Part shown: one piece after another, positions 21,009 to 30,741 of the stretch | How positions within the stretch are numbered: position 1 is the first letter of the stretch | Layout: every line of letters starts with the position of its first letter | DNA from: Chondromyces crocatus | GTDB lineage: Bacteria > Myxococcota_A > Polyangia > Polyangiales > Polyangiaceae | Length of the DNA: 64,000 bases | Direction: 5' to 3' | Assembly (NCBI RefSeq): GCF_001189295.1 | Contig: NZ_CP012159.1 | Span: 124,001-188,000, forward strand | The notes under the pieces: generated by a model | Databases searched by the model: none | Told to the model about the DNA's origin: nothing | What the model saw: the letters and a program-made list of their open reading frames with translations, nothing else | Translations under genes and position numbers: made by a program

Positions 21009-22031
21009 ATGGGCGCGGACCAAGCCGCGCCAGGGAATCCGATGATGGAAGGCACCGAGCTCCTTGCAGCATCACGGCGCTTCGCCTCCGAGAGCCGCGC
21101 GCGCAGCACCTGGTACGTTCTCTCAACCTTCGCCCTGCTGACGGGCGCGTGCCTGATCGCCGCGACCGCACCGTGGTGGCCCGTACGCGTCGTCGCGAGC
21201 GTGACGCAAGGGCTGCTCATCGTGCGCGCGTTCATCCTCGCGCACGACTTTCAGCACGGGGCGATCCTGAGGCGGTCTCGCTGGGGCAAGGCGCTGTTCA
21301 CGGTCTTCGGCCTGCTCGTGCTCACACCCGCCCGAGCCTGGCGCCAGACGCACAACTATCACCACGCCAATACCGCCAAGATCGTTGGAGCCCAGATCGG
21401 GTCCTACCCGGTGATGACGGTCGAGATGTGGCGCCGCGCCTCGAAGGGACGTCGCTTCGCCTACGCGGCGGTGCGCCACCCGCTGAACATCCTCTTCGGG
21501 TATCTGACGATCTTCCTGTTCGGGATGTGTCTGTCCTCGTTCGTGCGCAAGCCGAAGGAGAACTACGACTCGCTCCTCGCGCTGGTGCTCCATGTCGGGC
21601 TGGTGGTCGGGTTGAGTTGGTTCTTCGGGTTCGACGTCGCGCTGCTCGCGCTGGTGCTCCCCCTGTTCGTCGCATGCGCGCTGGGAGGCTACCTCTTCTA
21701 TGCGCAGCACAACTTCCCGGACATCCACATCCAGCCGCGCCAGACCTGGAACTTCCAGCGGGCGGCGGTCGAGTCCTCCAGCTACATGCGGTGCGGCCCG
21801 GTGATGTCGTTCTTCACGGGCGACATCGGCCTGCACCACGTGCATCACCTGAACGCAGCCATCCCCTTCTATCGACTCCGTGAGGCGATGGCCGCCATCC
21901 CGGCGCTGCAGGTGCCTCCGGCGACCAGCCTGCACCCGCGCGACATTGCGGCCTGCCTGCGTCTCAAGCTCTGGGATCCGGTCGCCGAGCAGATGGTGCC
22001 GTTTCCCGCAGAGGCCACCCCGTCAGGTTGA
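21009..22031 (+). CDS. Membrane fatty-acid desaturase
   Basis: A 340-residue di-iron integral membrane desaturase. The start at 21009 follows an AGGGAGGAGGG site. Three histidine boxes are visible: HDFQH (79-83), HNYHH (115-119) and HHVHH (276-280). Two pairs of membrane helices flank them, about residues 36-75 and 190-235. It should introduce a double bond into membrane acyl chains with oxygen and an electron donor. It is divergent from the beta-oxidation pair, so the shared 270-base region may balance fatty-acid breakdown and modification. Regiospecificity cannot be read from the sequence. Confidence 0.9.
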   Translation: MGADQAAPGNPMMEGTELLAASRRFASESRARSTWYVLSTFALLTGACLIAATAPWWPVRVVASVTQGLLIVRAFILAHDFQHGAILRRSRWGKALFTVFGLLVLTPARAWRQTHNYHHANTAKIVGAQIGSYPVMTVEMWRRASKGRRFAYAAVRHPLNILFGYLTIFLFGMCLSSFVRKPKENYDSLLALVLHVGLVVGLSWFFGFDVALLALVLPLFVACALGGYLFYAQHNFPDIHIQPRQTWNFQRAAVESSSYMRCGPVMSFFTGDIGLHHVHHLNAAIPFYRLREAMAAIPALQVPPATSLHPRDIAACLRLKLWDPVAEQMVPFPAEATPSG

Positions 22032-22111
22032 CGCGCCCCGACGGCGAAGGGACAACGTTCTCCTCCACGTGAAGTGAGATCTCGTGATCTCCACCTGGGA
22101 GGGGAACGACG

Positions 22112-22462
22112 ATGGCCCGTTCGGTGCTGCTGGTCGACGATGACAACTCGAGCCGCGTGGTGCTCTCGCTGTTGCTCGAGGAGGAGGGGTTCGAGGTGGA
22201 GCCAGCATCTTCCTTCGCGGAGGCGAAGAAGCGGCTTTCACGCGGACACGCTTACGATCTCGTCTTACTCGACCAGCAGCTCGGAGATGGTCGTGGCTCC
22301 GACCTGGTCCCCCTCGTGAGACAGCAATCCCCCAACGCACGTGTGGTCCTGGTGAGTGGCAACGTGACACATGTCGCCGGCGTCGAATCCTTCGATGGAG
22401 TGATCGCCAAGGCATCCGGATTTCCCGACATGCTCGCACAGATTGTACGTCTACTCGGCTGA
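22112..22462 (+). CDS. Stand-alone receiver domain protein (CheY-like)
   Basis: A 116-residue protein made only of a receiver domain. It has the acidic cluster DDD at 9-11, the phosphoacceptor Asp54 in LVLLDQQLGDG, Ser in VLVSGN and Lys in VIAKAS, so it should be phosphorylated by a histidine kinase. No output domain is present. A small hairpin, GAGATC-TCGT-GATCTC (22076-22091), lies just before its GGGAGGGG ribosome site. No kinase is adjacent, so the cognate kinase is an orphan elsewhere. It precedes a second, degenerate receiver gene by 75 bases. Confidence 0.9.
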   Translation: MARSVLLVDDDNSSRVVLSLLLEEEGFEVEPASSFAEAKKRLSRGHAYDLVLLDQQLGDGRGSDLVPLVRQQSPNARVVLVSGNVTHVAGVESFDGVIAKASGFPDMLAQIVRLLG

Positions 22463-22537
22463 TGAACGGTGCGTTCGATGGCAGCAAGCCCTGGCGTCGC
22501 TTGACCTGACCTGCGCGCAACCATAGCCTTGCTCGCC

Positions 22538-23194
22538 ATGTCGAGTCCGGGTTCCACCCCAGGCGGTGCGAGGGGCTCGCGTCCAGATACCTCGAGCGGT
22601 CCAGCTTCGGTGCGCCGCTGTCGAGTGCTCGTGGTGGGTAGCGATCTGCGCTTCCTCGAGACCATCAGCACCTCGCTTGCCGAGGAGATGGACGTGGTCA
22701 CCTGCACGTCCACCGAGCAAGCGCTGAAGCTTCTGCCATCCGCACGCTTTCAGCTGATGTGCGTGCACCTCGACGCGCCCGGCGTGAACGGCGTGGAGTT
22801 GCTCGATCGCGCGACGCAGCTCCATCAGACGATGAGCGGTCTGCTCATCACCAGCAACAGCGAGTACAGCCGCGCACACGGGCAGAACCGCTACCACGTG
22901 CTCGTCGAGCCCTTCGAGCCACTCCGTCTGCGGTCACTGGCGCTGCGTCTCGCGCAGATCACCGAGATGAAGCGCTCGGTGCAGTCGTTGACGGACTCGG
23001 TGATGGCGCCCGAATCGTCACGGCTCCCCCCTCCCTCGTCACGGCGGCTCGACACGCCACCCCCGAGCGAGACCACGCGCCCCTCGCAGCGATTAGCAGC
23101 GCGAATCACTGGGGATTCATCACCCACGAGCAGCGCTGTCGAGCGCAAGCCAGATCCACCGAACCCCAGCTCCTCCCGAGAGGAGCGACGCTGA
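22538..23194 (+). CDS. Pseudo-receiver protein with disordered tail
   Basis: A 218-residue protein with a receiver-like fold at about residues 27-140 (CRVLVVGSDLRFLETISTSL). The usual acidic pair is reduced to GSD. Counting back from the conserved Pro, the phosphoacceptor Asp is replaced by His77 (MCVHLDAPGVNG). The Lys position is also not conserved. The last 70 residues are Ser/Pro/Arg-rich and probably unstructured. The start is taken at the ATG; a TTG lies 9 bases before. It may act as a phosphorylation-independent binding module, perhaps with the neighbouring CheY-like protein. Confidence 0.75.
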   Translation: MSSPGSTPGGARGSRPDTSSGPASVRRCRVLVVGSDLRFLETISTSLAEEMDVVTCTSTEQALKLLPSARFQLMCVHLDAPGVNGVELLDRATQLHQTMSGLLITSNSEYSRAHGQNRYHVLVEPFEPLRLRSLALRLAQITEMKRSVQSLTDSVMAPESSRLPPPSSRRLDTPPPSETTRPSQRLAARITGDSSPTSSAVERKPDPPNPSSSREERR

Positions 23195-23238
23195 CCGAGA
23201 GAGCGACGCGGACCGAAAGAGTGACGCGGACCGAGCGC

Positions 23239-23844
23239 TCAGCCCTCTTCGAGTGGGTTACCGAGATCGTCGAGCAGCCCCGTTCCTCCTTCGATCGGGA
23301 TCGCACGCGCGAGCGCGACGCGCTCGAGCACCACCGCCAGCGCCATCAGGTCGCCCACTTCCGGTAGCCAGGCGCGGCTCCCGTCCCAGAGGTCGAGCCG
23401 GATCCCCTTGCTCTTGCCCTCTTTCAAGGCGGCCTGCCGCGCCTCCGGGGAGGGGACGGCCACCCGGTCGATCTGCGACCACGCCAGCCGTCGCACCCGC
23501 GGGAACCCGAAGCCGAAGAGCTCACGCAGCTCGAGGCCATCGGGGTGGACGATGACCCCGCGCATCTGCTCCCTCAGCACAGCGGCAAAGGCGCTGGTGC
23601 AGAGGATGATGGCGCACACGCTCGAAGGGATCATCCGCTGTCGGTCTCCCTCGACGACGTACCTGAACAACCAGGAGCCCGAGGTGGCCATGTGCTGACC
23701 GTAGAGGATGACGCCGGTGAGAAGCAGCGCGAAGCCCAGGTAGGCGAGCGAGGGGTAACGCTCCTTCAAGGGGGGCCCGAAGCTGATGCGGCGCTCGGGC
23801 CGATACGTCATGTCGAAGCCGGGAGGTCGAGATGGACGCGCCAT
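23239..23844 (-). CDS. Uncharacterised two-helix membrane protein
   Basis: A 201-residue protein with two membrane helices, about residues 32-50 and 74-92. They are followed by a cytoplasmic domain of about 100 residues (VIVHPDGLELRELFGFG, then RLAWSQIDRVAVP). The pattern of two helices plus a small beta-rich domain resembles bacterial PH-domain membrane proteins, but the match is weak. It is convergent with the pseudo-receiver gene and divergent from nothing essential. No function can be assigned. Confidence 0.65.
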   Translation of the reverse strand: MARPSRPPGFDMTYRPERRISFGPPLKERYPSLAYLGFALLLTGVILYGQHMATSGSWLFRYVVEGDRQRMIPSSVCAIILCTSAFAAVLREQMRGVIVHPDGLELRELFGFGFPRVRRLAWSQIDRVAVPSPEARQAALKEGKSKGIRLDLWDGSRAWLPEVGDLMALAVVLERVALARAIPIEGGTGLLDDLGNPLEEG

Positions 23845-23938
23845 GTCCTGAGTCTACACGGCTCGTGCCTTCACCTTGGGAAGGTGAGCGCACCCCATCG
23901 GCCGACGATCGAGCGATCCCAGGTGAATTCGCTGGTGA

Positions 23939-24286
23939 TTACTGGCACTTGGAGGCCATCAGCGGGTTCGCTCGGAAGTGCTCGAGGCACCAGGGAGAGA
24001 GGGTGTCGGTGTAATCGGCGCAGGGGATGGTGTCCGGGGGAGCACCGGTCCTGTCCTTCGCCAGGCCGGCCTTGCACTCTTCGCAGCACTTCGTGCGCAT
24101 CTCCTCGGGATCGCTCGGCGCCGTCGCCGAGGGGTCCGCGGCGCCCGCGTGCTCGTCGGGCGCCATGTCGACACCGCTTTCGGCTTGCACATCCGGGACT
24201 TCCGCCTGCTTGGGGGGAGGAGAACATGCTCCGATGGCGAGCAGGGAGGCCGCAGTGAGCGCGAGAGCGAGAGCCTTGGGGGTCAT
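23939..24286 (-). CDS. Small Cys-rich lipoprotein
   Basis: A 115-residue protein starting at 24286 with a lipoprotein signal (ALTAASLLAIGAC, Cys21). The mature part begins with an acidic, Pro/Ala-rich linker. It ends in a compact domain with seven cysteines, including TKCCEECKAGL, PCADY, SPWCLEHF and SKCQ, which probably form disulphides in the periplasm. I do not recognise the family. It is divergent from the EI24-family gene, with 42 bases between the two starts, so the promoters overlap. Confidence 0.75.
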   Translation of the reverse strand: MTPKALALALTAASLLAIGACSPPPKQAEVPDVQAESGVDMAPDEHAGAADPSATAPSDPEEMRTKCCEECKAGLAKDRTGAPPDTIPCADYTDTLSPWCLEHFRANPLMASKCQ

Positions 24287-24328
24287 GGGTGGATGGGTTA
24301 TCGCTGACGGGTCAGGAAAGCAAAGCTG

Positions 24329-25171
24329 ATGAATTCGCCGCCGACCGCTCCCACCTCCGAAGCATCGAGGCTCCCCGCGCGCCTCCACCCTGCGTCGCTC
24401 GCCGTTTCACCTGCACCACGGCCTGGTTTCACGGCCGGGCTCCGCGCGCTCTTGCACGGCTTCGGGTTCATCCTGGGCAACCCCGCGGTCTGGCCCCTCG
24501 CGCTGGTCCCGATGGTCGTCGTTCTGGTCAGCGCCAGCCTCCTCGGCTGGACCGCCATCTCCTTCGTCCCCGAGCAGGTGCGCACGCTCCTGGGCGCTCA
24601 CGCGGAGGGCATCCTCGCGAAGGTGGTCGAGGTGATCGCCACGGGCGTCGCGCTCCTCGTCGCCGTACTTCTCGGGCTCGCCCTCGCGCAGCCGCTCTCT
24701 GGGCCTGCGCTCGAACGCATCGTGCGCCGCGTCGAGCAGCAGATGGGGGCCCCCGTGTGGCCTGCAACCAGCGTGCTCGAGGATGTCCTTCGCTCGCTCC
24801 AGTCGATGCTGGTGCCCTACATGGTGGGGCTGCCCATTCTCGTGGCCCTGTTCCTGCTCAACCTGGTCTTTCCTCCGGCCGTCGTCGTCACGTTCCCGCT
24901 GAAGTTGATTCTCACCGCGTTCATGGTCGCCTGGGACCTCGGCGACTACCCGCAGTCGATCCGGGGCGTCTCCATCTCCCAGCGCCTGACGTTCATGGCC
25001 CGCCATCCCGCGGCGATGCTGGGTTTCGGTGCTGGCCTCGTCCTCCTCGGTCTCGTTCCCTGCCTGCTCTTGCTGGTGTTGCCGGCCGGGGTCGCTGGCG
25101 CAGCTCGATTGACGGTGCAGCTGGAGCGCTGGGAGGCATCACGGAGCGAAGGACCGAAGCTGCCGGGGTAA
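24329..25171 (+). CDS. EI24-family membrane protein (CysZ-like)
   Basis: A 280-residue inner-membrane protein with about four to five hydrophobic segments (54-78, 101-123, 160-180, 184-205, 231-257). The stretch DLGDYPQSIRGVSISQRLTF followed by MARHPAAMLGFG is typical of EI24 domains. Related proteins include CysZ, a sulphate permease, but the family is broad and transport of sulphate is not shown here. It precedes hemE by 41 bases in the same direction and may share its transcript. Confidence 0.82.
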   Translation: MNSPPTAPTSEASRLPARLHPASLAVSPAPRPGFTAGLRALLHGFGFILGNPAVWPLALVPMVVVLVSASLLGWTAISFVPEQVRTLLGAHAEGILAKVVEVIATGVALLVAVLLGLALAQPLSGPALERIVRRVEQQMGAPVWPATSVLEDVLRSLQSMLVPYMVGLPILVALFLLNLVFPPAVVVTFPLKLILTAFMVAWDLGDYPQSIRGVSISQRLTFMARHPAAMLGFGAGLVLLGLVPCLLLLVLPAGVAGAARLTVQLERWEASRSEGPKLPG

Positions 25172-25212
25172 TAACCGTTGCCGTCCGACCACGGCACGGA
25201 CAAGACAGGGCC

Positions 25213-26271
25213 ATGCACGACCGCTTCCTGCGCGCCTGCCGGCGCGAGCCCACCGACGTCACGCCGGTCTGGTTCATGCGCCAGGCAGGCCGCTACATGG
25301 CCGAGTACAGGGCGCTCCGACAGAAGCACACGCTCCTCGACATCTGCAGGACGCCGGAACTCGCGCTCGAGGTGACGCTCCAGCCGCTTCGCCTCGGCAT
25401 GGACGCGGCGATCCTCTTTGCGGACATCCTGCTGCCGCTCGAGCCGATGGGGGCACCGTTCGAGTTCGCCAAGGGAGAGGGGCCGGTGATTCACGAGCCC
25501 GTACGCGATCGGGCCGCCATCGAGCGACTGCGCGTCTTCGAACCCGAGGAGGGACTTGGCCACGTCCTGGAGGCCGTGCGGCTGATCCGCCGGGAGCTGG
25601 ACGGGAAGACCCCGCTCATCGGCTTCGCCGGCGCACCCTTCACCATCGCCAGCTATCTCATCGAGGGGGGCAAATCGAGCGATTACCGTCTCACCAAGCA
25701 GCTGATGTGGAGCGATCCCGCGTCGTGGTCGCTGCTCATGAGCAAGATCTCCGAGGTGGTGCGCCTCTTCCTCCACGCCCAGGTGAAGGCAGGCGCCCAG
25801 GCGGTCCAGCTCTTCGACTCCTGGGTCGGCTCGCTCTCGATCCAGGACTACCGCGAGCACGTCGCGCCGCACGTGCAGTACATCCTGCGCGATCTCGAGA
25901 CGACCGGCGTCCCCGTGATCCATTTCGGCACCAACACGGCGAGCCTTCTCGAAGAGCAGCGCGCCGCGGGAGGGACCGTGATCGGAGTCGACTGGCGCAC
26001 GCCGCTCGGCAAGGCATGGGAGCGCATCGGTCACGACCGCGCCGTGCAAGGGAATCTCGACCCGCTCTTGCTCTGCGCGCCGAGGGAGGTCGCCGAGCAG
26101 CGCGCGCGTGCCGTGCTCGCCGAAGCCGCGGGTCGACCTGGCCACATCTTCAACCTCGGCCACGGGATCATCCCGGAGACGCCGGTCGACAACGTGAAGG
26201 CGATCATCGATCTCGTTCATTCACTGCCCGTCGCCGAGCTCCGGGCGGCAGCCGCAGGGTCGGCCCCGTGA
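25213..26271 (+). CDS. hemE: Uroporphyrinogen decarboxylase
   Basis: A 352-residue cytoplasmic enzyme that converts uroporphyrinogen III to coproporphyrinogen III in haem synthesis. The N-terminal TPVWFMRQAGRYMAEYR is the family signature with the substrate-binding arginines. LFADILLPLEPMG supplies the catalytic Asp, and GFAGAPFTIASYLIEGG, LFDSWVGSLS, FGTNTASLL and FNLGHGIIPETP follow in the expected order. Length is normal. Its stop overlaps the GTG start of hemG (GTGA), giving a translationally coupled hemE-hemG pair. Confidence 0.96.
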   Translation: MHDRFLRACRREPTDVTPVWFMRQAGRYMAEYRALRQKHTLLDICRTPELALEVTLQPLRLGMDAAILFADILLPLEPMGAPFEFAKGEGPVIHEPVRDRAAIERLRVFEPEEGLGHVLEAVRLIRRELDGKTPLIGFAGAPFTIASYLIEGGKSSDYRLTKQLMWSDPASWSLLMSKISEVVRLFLHAQVKAGAQAVQLFDSWVGSLSIQDYREHVAPHVQYILRDLETTGVPVIHFGTNTASLLEEQRAAGGTVIGVDWRTPLGKAWERIGHDRAVQGNLDPLLLCAPREVAEQRARAVLAEAAGRPGHIFNLGHGIIPETPVDNVKAIIDLVHSLPVAELRAAAAGSAP

Positions 26272-27740
26272 GCGGACGCCGCGTCGTCATCCTCGGCGGC
26301 GGCATCACCGGGTTGACGGTCGCTCACCGCCTCCTCGCCAGCGCGCGGGGGAACGCTTCACCCGTCGAGGTCACCTTGCTCGAAGCAAGGTCGACCCTGG
26401 GTGGGAACATCCGCACCGAGCGCGCAGGGGGCTTCGTCCTCGACGGGGGACCCGATGCCTGGGTGCTCACCAAGCCGCACGCTTCGGAACTCTGCCGTGA
26501 ACTCGGGCTCGGCGACCGGCTCGTGGAAACGGTGGTGCGCAACCGGCGCGTGTACATCCAGCGACAAGGCAAGCTGTTCGTCATGCCGGAGGGGCTGGTC
26601 CTCACCGTCCCCACGCAGGTGCTCCCCTTCGCGCGGACACCGCTGCTCTCCTGGTCGGCCAAGGCGAGGATGGGACTCGACCTGGTGTTGCCTCGTCGAG
26701 ACGACGAGGAGGATGAGTCGATCGCAGGGTTCATCAGGAGGCGGCTGGGACGAGGAGCGCTGGAGCAACTCGCCGAGCCGCTGCTCGGAGGCATCTATGC
26801 AGGGGACGTCGAGTCGCTCAGCATCCGCTCGACGTTTCCTCAGCTCGTCGAGATGGAGCGGAAGCACGGGAGCATGATCCGCGGTGCCCTTGCGCAACGG
26901 CGCGCGCGGAAGGCCAGCGCCCCCGGTCAGAAGCAAGGGCCACCAAGCGCCTTTCACTCCTTGCTCGGTGGCGTCGGTGAACTCGTCGACACGCTCGCCA
27001 GGAAGGTGGAGCGCGCCGGGGGCCAGATTCGTCATGGTGCTCGCGTCGACGCGATCCTCCCCGGCCCGGAGCGCTCCGTCCCAGCCAGCTCTGACGAGCC
27101 TCGGGCTCCGCGCTACCTCGTCCGCATTGCCGGTCAGGCGGAGCTGCTGCCCGCCGACGAGGTGGTGATCGCGCTCCCCGCCCACGCGGCGGCCGATGCG
27201 CTCAGCAGCCTGGATCTGGACATCGCAGCGGCGCTTCGCCTCGTCCCTTACGAATCCACAGCCACTGTGCTCCTTGGCTATCGCCGTGTCGATGTCCCTC
27301 ATCCCCTGGACGCGGTGGGCGCCATCTTCCCTCGTCCCGAAGGACGTCGCGCACTGGCCCTCACCTTCGCCTCCAGCAAGTGGCCAGGTAGAGCGCCCGC
27401 CGATGCTGCGCTCCTGCGGGTCTTCTTCGGTGGCCACCGCGACCCGCGGATCCTCGCCCAGCCCGACGAGGCGTTGATCGCGCTGGCCTGCGAGGAGCTG
27501 CGAGCGCTGGTGGGTGTCACCGCGCGCCCGCTGCTCTCTCGTCTGTTCCGGTTCGATCGCGCCAGCGCGCAACCCGTGGTGGGTCATGCGGCGCGGCTCG
27601 CGGCCCTCCGACACCAGGCCGAACGCCATCCGGGTCTGCATTTTGCCGGCGCCGCATTCGATGGAATCGGAATCCCGGACTGCGTCCGTCAAGGCACCGA
27701 GGTGGCTCGCGCCATCCTGTCCGCTCGGCTCCCCAGATAG
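26268..27740 (+). CDS. hemG: Protoporphyrinogen oxidase, oxygen-dependent HemY type
   Basis: A 490-residue FAD enzyme oxidising protoporphyrinogen IX to protoporphyrin IX. It starts with VVILGGGITGLTVAHRLL for FAD binding, then LEARSTLGGNIRTERAGGF and DGGPDAWVLTKPHA. The body contains EPLLGGIYAGDVESLSIRST and the C-terminus has HFAGAAFDGIGIPDCVRQG. The plan matches the soluble, acifluorfen-type enzyme characterised from Myxococcus xanthus, often named hemY or pgoX elsewhere. A GTG start overlaps the hemE stop. It is likely membrane-associated on the cytoplasmic side. Confidence 0.94.
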   Translation: MSGRRVVILGGGITGLTVAHRLLASARGNASPVEVTLLEARSTLGGNIRTERAGGFVLDGGPDAWVLTKPHASELCRELGLGDRLVETVVRNRRVYIQRQGKLFVMPEGLVLTVPTQVLPFARTPLLSWSAKARMGLDLVLPRRDDEEDESIAGFIRRRLGRGALEQLAEPLLGGIYAGDVESLSIRSTFPQLVEMERKHGSMIRGALAQRRARKASAPGQKQGPPSAFHSLLGGVGELVDTLARKVERAGGQIRHGARVDAILPGPERSVPASSDEPRAPRYLVRIAGQAELLPADEVVIALPAHAAADALSSLDLDIAAALRLVPYESTATVLLGYRRVDVPHPLDAVGAIFPRPEGRRALALTFASSKWPGRAPADAALLRVFFGGHRDPRILAQPDEALIALACEELRALVGVTARPLLSRLFRFDRASAQPVVGHAARLAALRHQAERHPGLHFAGAAFDGIGIPDCVRQGTEVARAILSARLPR

Positions 27741-28297
27741 CTTCCTGCGAGGATGTCGCCTCGTCTCGAGGACGAACCGCCCAGCGTGCGCCCGTGGGGT
27801 GGTGGCGACCTGGCGAGGCCGATGCATGCCCGACCATTGCGAGACCGCCAGCGCGCTTCTCCACGAGTGCGCTTCTCCGGGGTGGCGGTGATGTCGTGTG
27901 CTGACATCCCGTCCCCAGGAACGAGGGTGCACTCGAGCGGAAACGTCAGTAAATGTCGGAGAAGGTGCTCCTGGCCTGCCACCGCTGGTCCTCCGTTCTA
28001 GGCCGAGGGACGGAGCTGACAGGACGAGAAAGCACCTTGTCGCGGACGGCCATAGAAGGCAACGTATGGCCTTGTCGGTATGGGGAGGCGGAGGAAGCAC
28101 CGAACACAGTAACTGTGGAGGAGGGCTCCTTGACGTGGGTCAGGGCGTATCGGTACGCTGGGGCATTAGGCGATTTGGTTCATTTCGAGCCCTTCCGGTT
28201 CCGGCTTCTCGGATCTCGTCCTGGCCGGTCACATGAAACGAGCCTCGAAATGAGGAAGAATCGATCGCATCAGGGTTCAGGCTCGGGCTGAGAGCGC
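27741..28297. other. Non-coding stretch between hemG and the FHA-GGDEF gene
   Basis: These 557 bases contain only short open frames without good starts or codon use, and I see no RNA gene. The right half is less GC-rich and should hold the promoter of the GTG-initiated cyclase gene at 28298. An inverted repeat in it is listed separately. Confidence 0.6.
28180..28253. promoter_or_regulatory. Inverted repeat upstream of the FHA-GGDEF gene
   Basis: TCATTTCGAG at 28180-28189 is exactly complementary to CTCGAAATGA at 28244-28253, with 54 bases between. It sits 45-120 bases before the cyclase start. It could be a pair of operator half-sites or a long-loop hairpin; no T-run follows. Confidence 0.35.
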
Positions 28298-29206
<909 letters not shown>

Positions 29207-29226
29207 CGTCGTCGCCCAGGAGAACC

Positions 29227-30579
29227 ATGTCGCTCAGCGAGACCTCGCTGTCCTCTGCGAGGGCTGAGGGAGATCAGCTCCCCAGCATCGTCGCACCACC
29301 GCCCGGTCCACGGTCACGAGCTGCTGCCCTTCGGCTGGAGCAGGTGGAGTGTCCAGCGTTCGGGCGGCGCCGCGATGTTCGCGCCAGCGTGACGGGTGCG
29401 GACATGCTGCCCATCGTGCTCGACGCGGGACGCGGCTCCAACGTCGTGGATGCCGACGGCAATCGTTACGTCGATCTCTGTGCTGGGTTCGGCGCGCTGC
29501 TGCTGGGGCACAGCGCAGAGCCCGTACGGCAAGCCGTCGAGCAGCAGCTCGGTCAACTGACGCTCGCGCTCGGCGACGTCTATTCGGCCGCCACGAAGGT
29601 CGCGCTTCTGGAGCGGCTCGCCACGCTGCACCCGGGTCATGCCCCGCGGGTGCTGCTCGGGCAGAGCGGCAGCGATGGTGTGACCGCAGCCATCAAGACG
29701 GCTGCGCTGGCGACCAACCGCCCTGGGCTCGTCGCCTTCGAGGGTGCCTACCACGGTCTCGGCTACGCTCCCCTCCCCGCCTGTGGTCTGCGGCAGAGCT
29801 ACCGTGCACCGTTCCGCGCGCAGCTCAATCCGTCTGTCTCCTTCGCGCCTTATCCCTGCGATGAGGCGAGTGCCGAGCGCAGTCTGGAGGCACTCGAGGC
29901 GGCTCTCCGAGGAGGTGAGGTCGGTGCCGTGCTCCTCGAGCCGGTGCTCGGCCGAGGTGGTTGCATCGTTCCACCCGACTCCTTTCTACGCTCGGTAGGT
30001 GAGGTCACGCGTCGACACGGTGCGCTGCTCATCGCCGATGAGATCTGGACGGGTCTCGGTCGCGCCGGCGCAATGACTCGGACTGGGGCCGTGGGGGCAG
30101 AGGCGGATCTCCTGTGCTTCGGGAAGGGCCTCGGAGGAGGGCTCCCCATCTCCGCATGCGTCGCTCCCGAGGCGATCATGGCCGCCTGGGCGGCCGAGTC
30201 CGAGGTGATCCATACATCCACTCATTCCGGGGCTCCGCTGGCCTGCGCCGCGGCCCTGGCGACGCTCGACGAGCTGCAGGCGAAGCAGCTCCCTCAACGA
30301 GCCGATGCGGTTGGCTCCTGGTGGATGGACCAGCTGCGCGCCTCGCTGGCTGGCTGCACCGGCGTGGTGGACGTGCGTGGGGTCGGGCTGATGATCGGCA
30401 TCGAGCTGGAGAGCGGCGCGTTCGGCCTGAAGGTCATGCGGGAGATGCTCTCCCATGGCTACGTGGTGCTCACGGGCGGCCGGCAGGGTGAAGTCCTCAC
30501 CCTGACGCCAGCGCTCACCACACCGGAGCCTCTGCTCGCTGCAGCCACGGCAACGCTCGAGCACATCCTCCGAGGGTAG
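29227..30579 (+). CDS. Class III PLP-dependent aminotransferase
   Basis: A 450-residue fold-type I aminotransferase. The PLP Lys is in CFGKGLGGGLPISAC; ADEIWTGLGR is the cofactor-ring aspartate motif; GQSGSDGVTAAIK and FEGAYHGLGY complete the site. Residues 1-45 are an extra, probably flexible N-terminus. The family covers GABA, ornithine and omega-amine transaminases, and the substrate cannot be read off. It lies 20 bases after the cyclase stop and 162 bases before the LuxE/LuxC-like pair. Acting on a fatty aldehyde made by that pair is possible but only an inference. Confidence 0.88.
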   Translation: MSLSETSLSSARAEGDQLPSIVAPPPGPRSRAAALRLEQVECPAFGRRRDVRASVTGADMLPIVLDAGRGSNVVDADGNRYVDLCAGFGALLLGHSAEPVRQAVEQQLGQLTLALGDVYSAATKVALLERLATLHPGHAPRVLLGQSGSDGVTAAIKTAALATNRPGLVAFEGAYHGLGYAPLPACGLRQSYRAPFRAQLNPSVSFAPYPCDEASAERSLEALEAALRGGEVGAVLLEPVLGRGGCIVPPDSFLRSVGEVTRRHGALLIADEIWTGLGRAGAMTRTGAVGAEADLLCFGKGLGGGLPISACVAPEAIMAAWAAESEVIHTSTHSGAPLACAAALATLDELQAKQLPQRADAVGSWWMDQLRASLAGCTGVVDVRGVGLMIGIELESGAFGLKVMREMLSHGYVVLTGGRQGEVLTLTPALTTPEPLLAAATATLEHILRG

Positions 30580-30635
30580 GCACACCACATCGCGCCAGCG
30601 ATGCATCCTCATCCCACCCAGAGGAGCCGTCAGCA

Positions 30636-30723
30636 CGAGCATCCTCCTTCGACGACGAGCAAGGAACCACGACCGCTCGTTGCTCGCGGGCCCGCCCGAA
30701 CGTGACTCCGAGCATGTTGCTCG
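30636..30723. promoter_or_regulatory. Five copies of a CGAGCA/TGCTCG motif before the LuxE-like gene
   Basis: CGAGCA occurs at 30636, 30656 and 30709, and its reverse TGCTCG at 30681 and 30718. The last pair forms a perfect 7-base stem, CCGAGCA-TGT-TGCTCGG (30708-30724), ending 17 bases before the GTG start. This density in about 90 bases suggests an operator or a leader hairpin for the acyl-reductase pair. Confidence 0.45.
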
Positions 30724-30741
30724 GCGTGCTATCAAGCGCCC

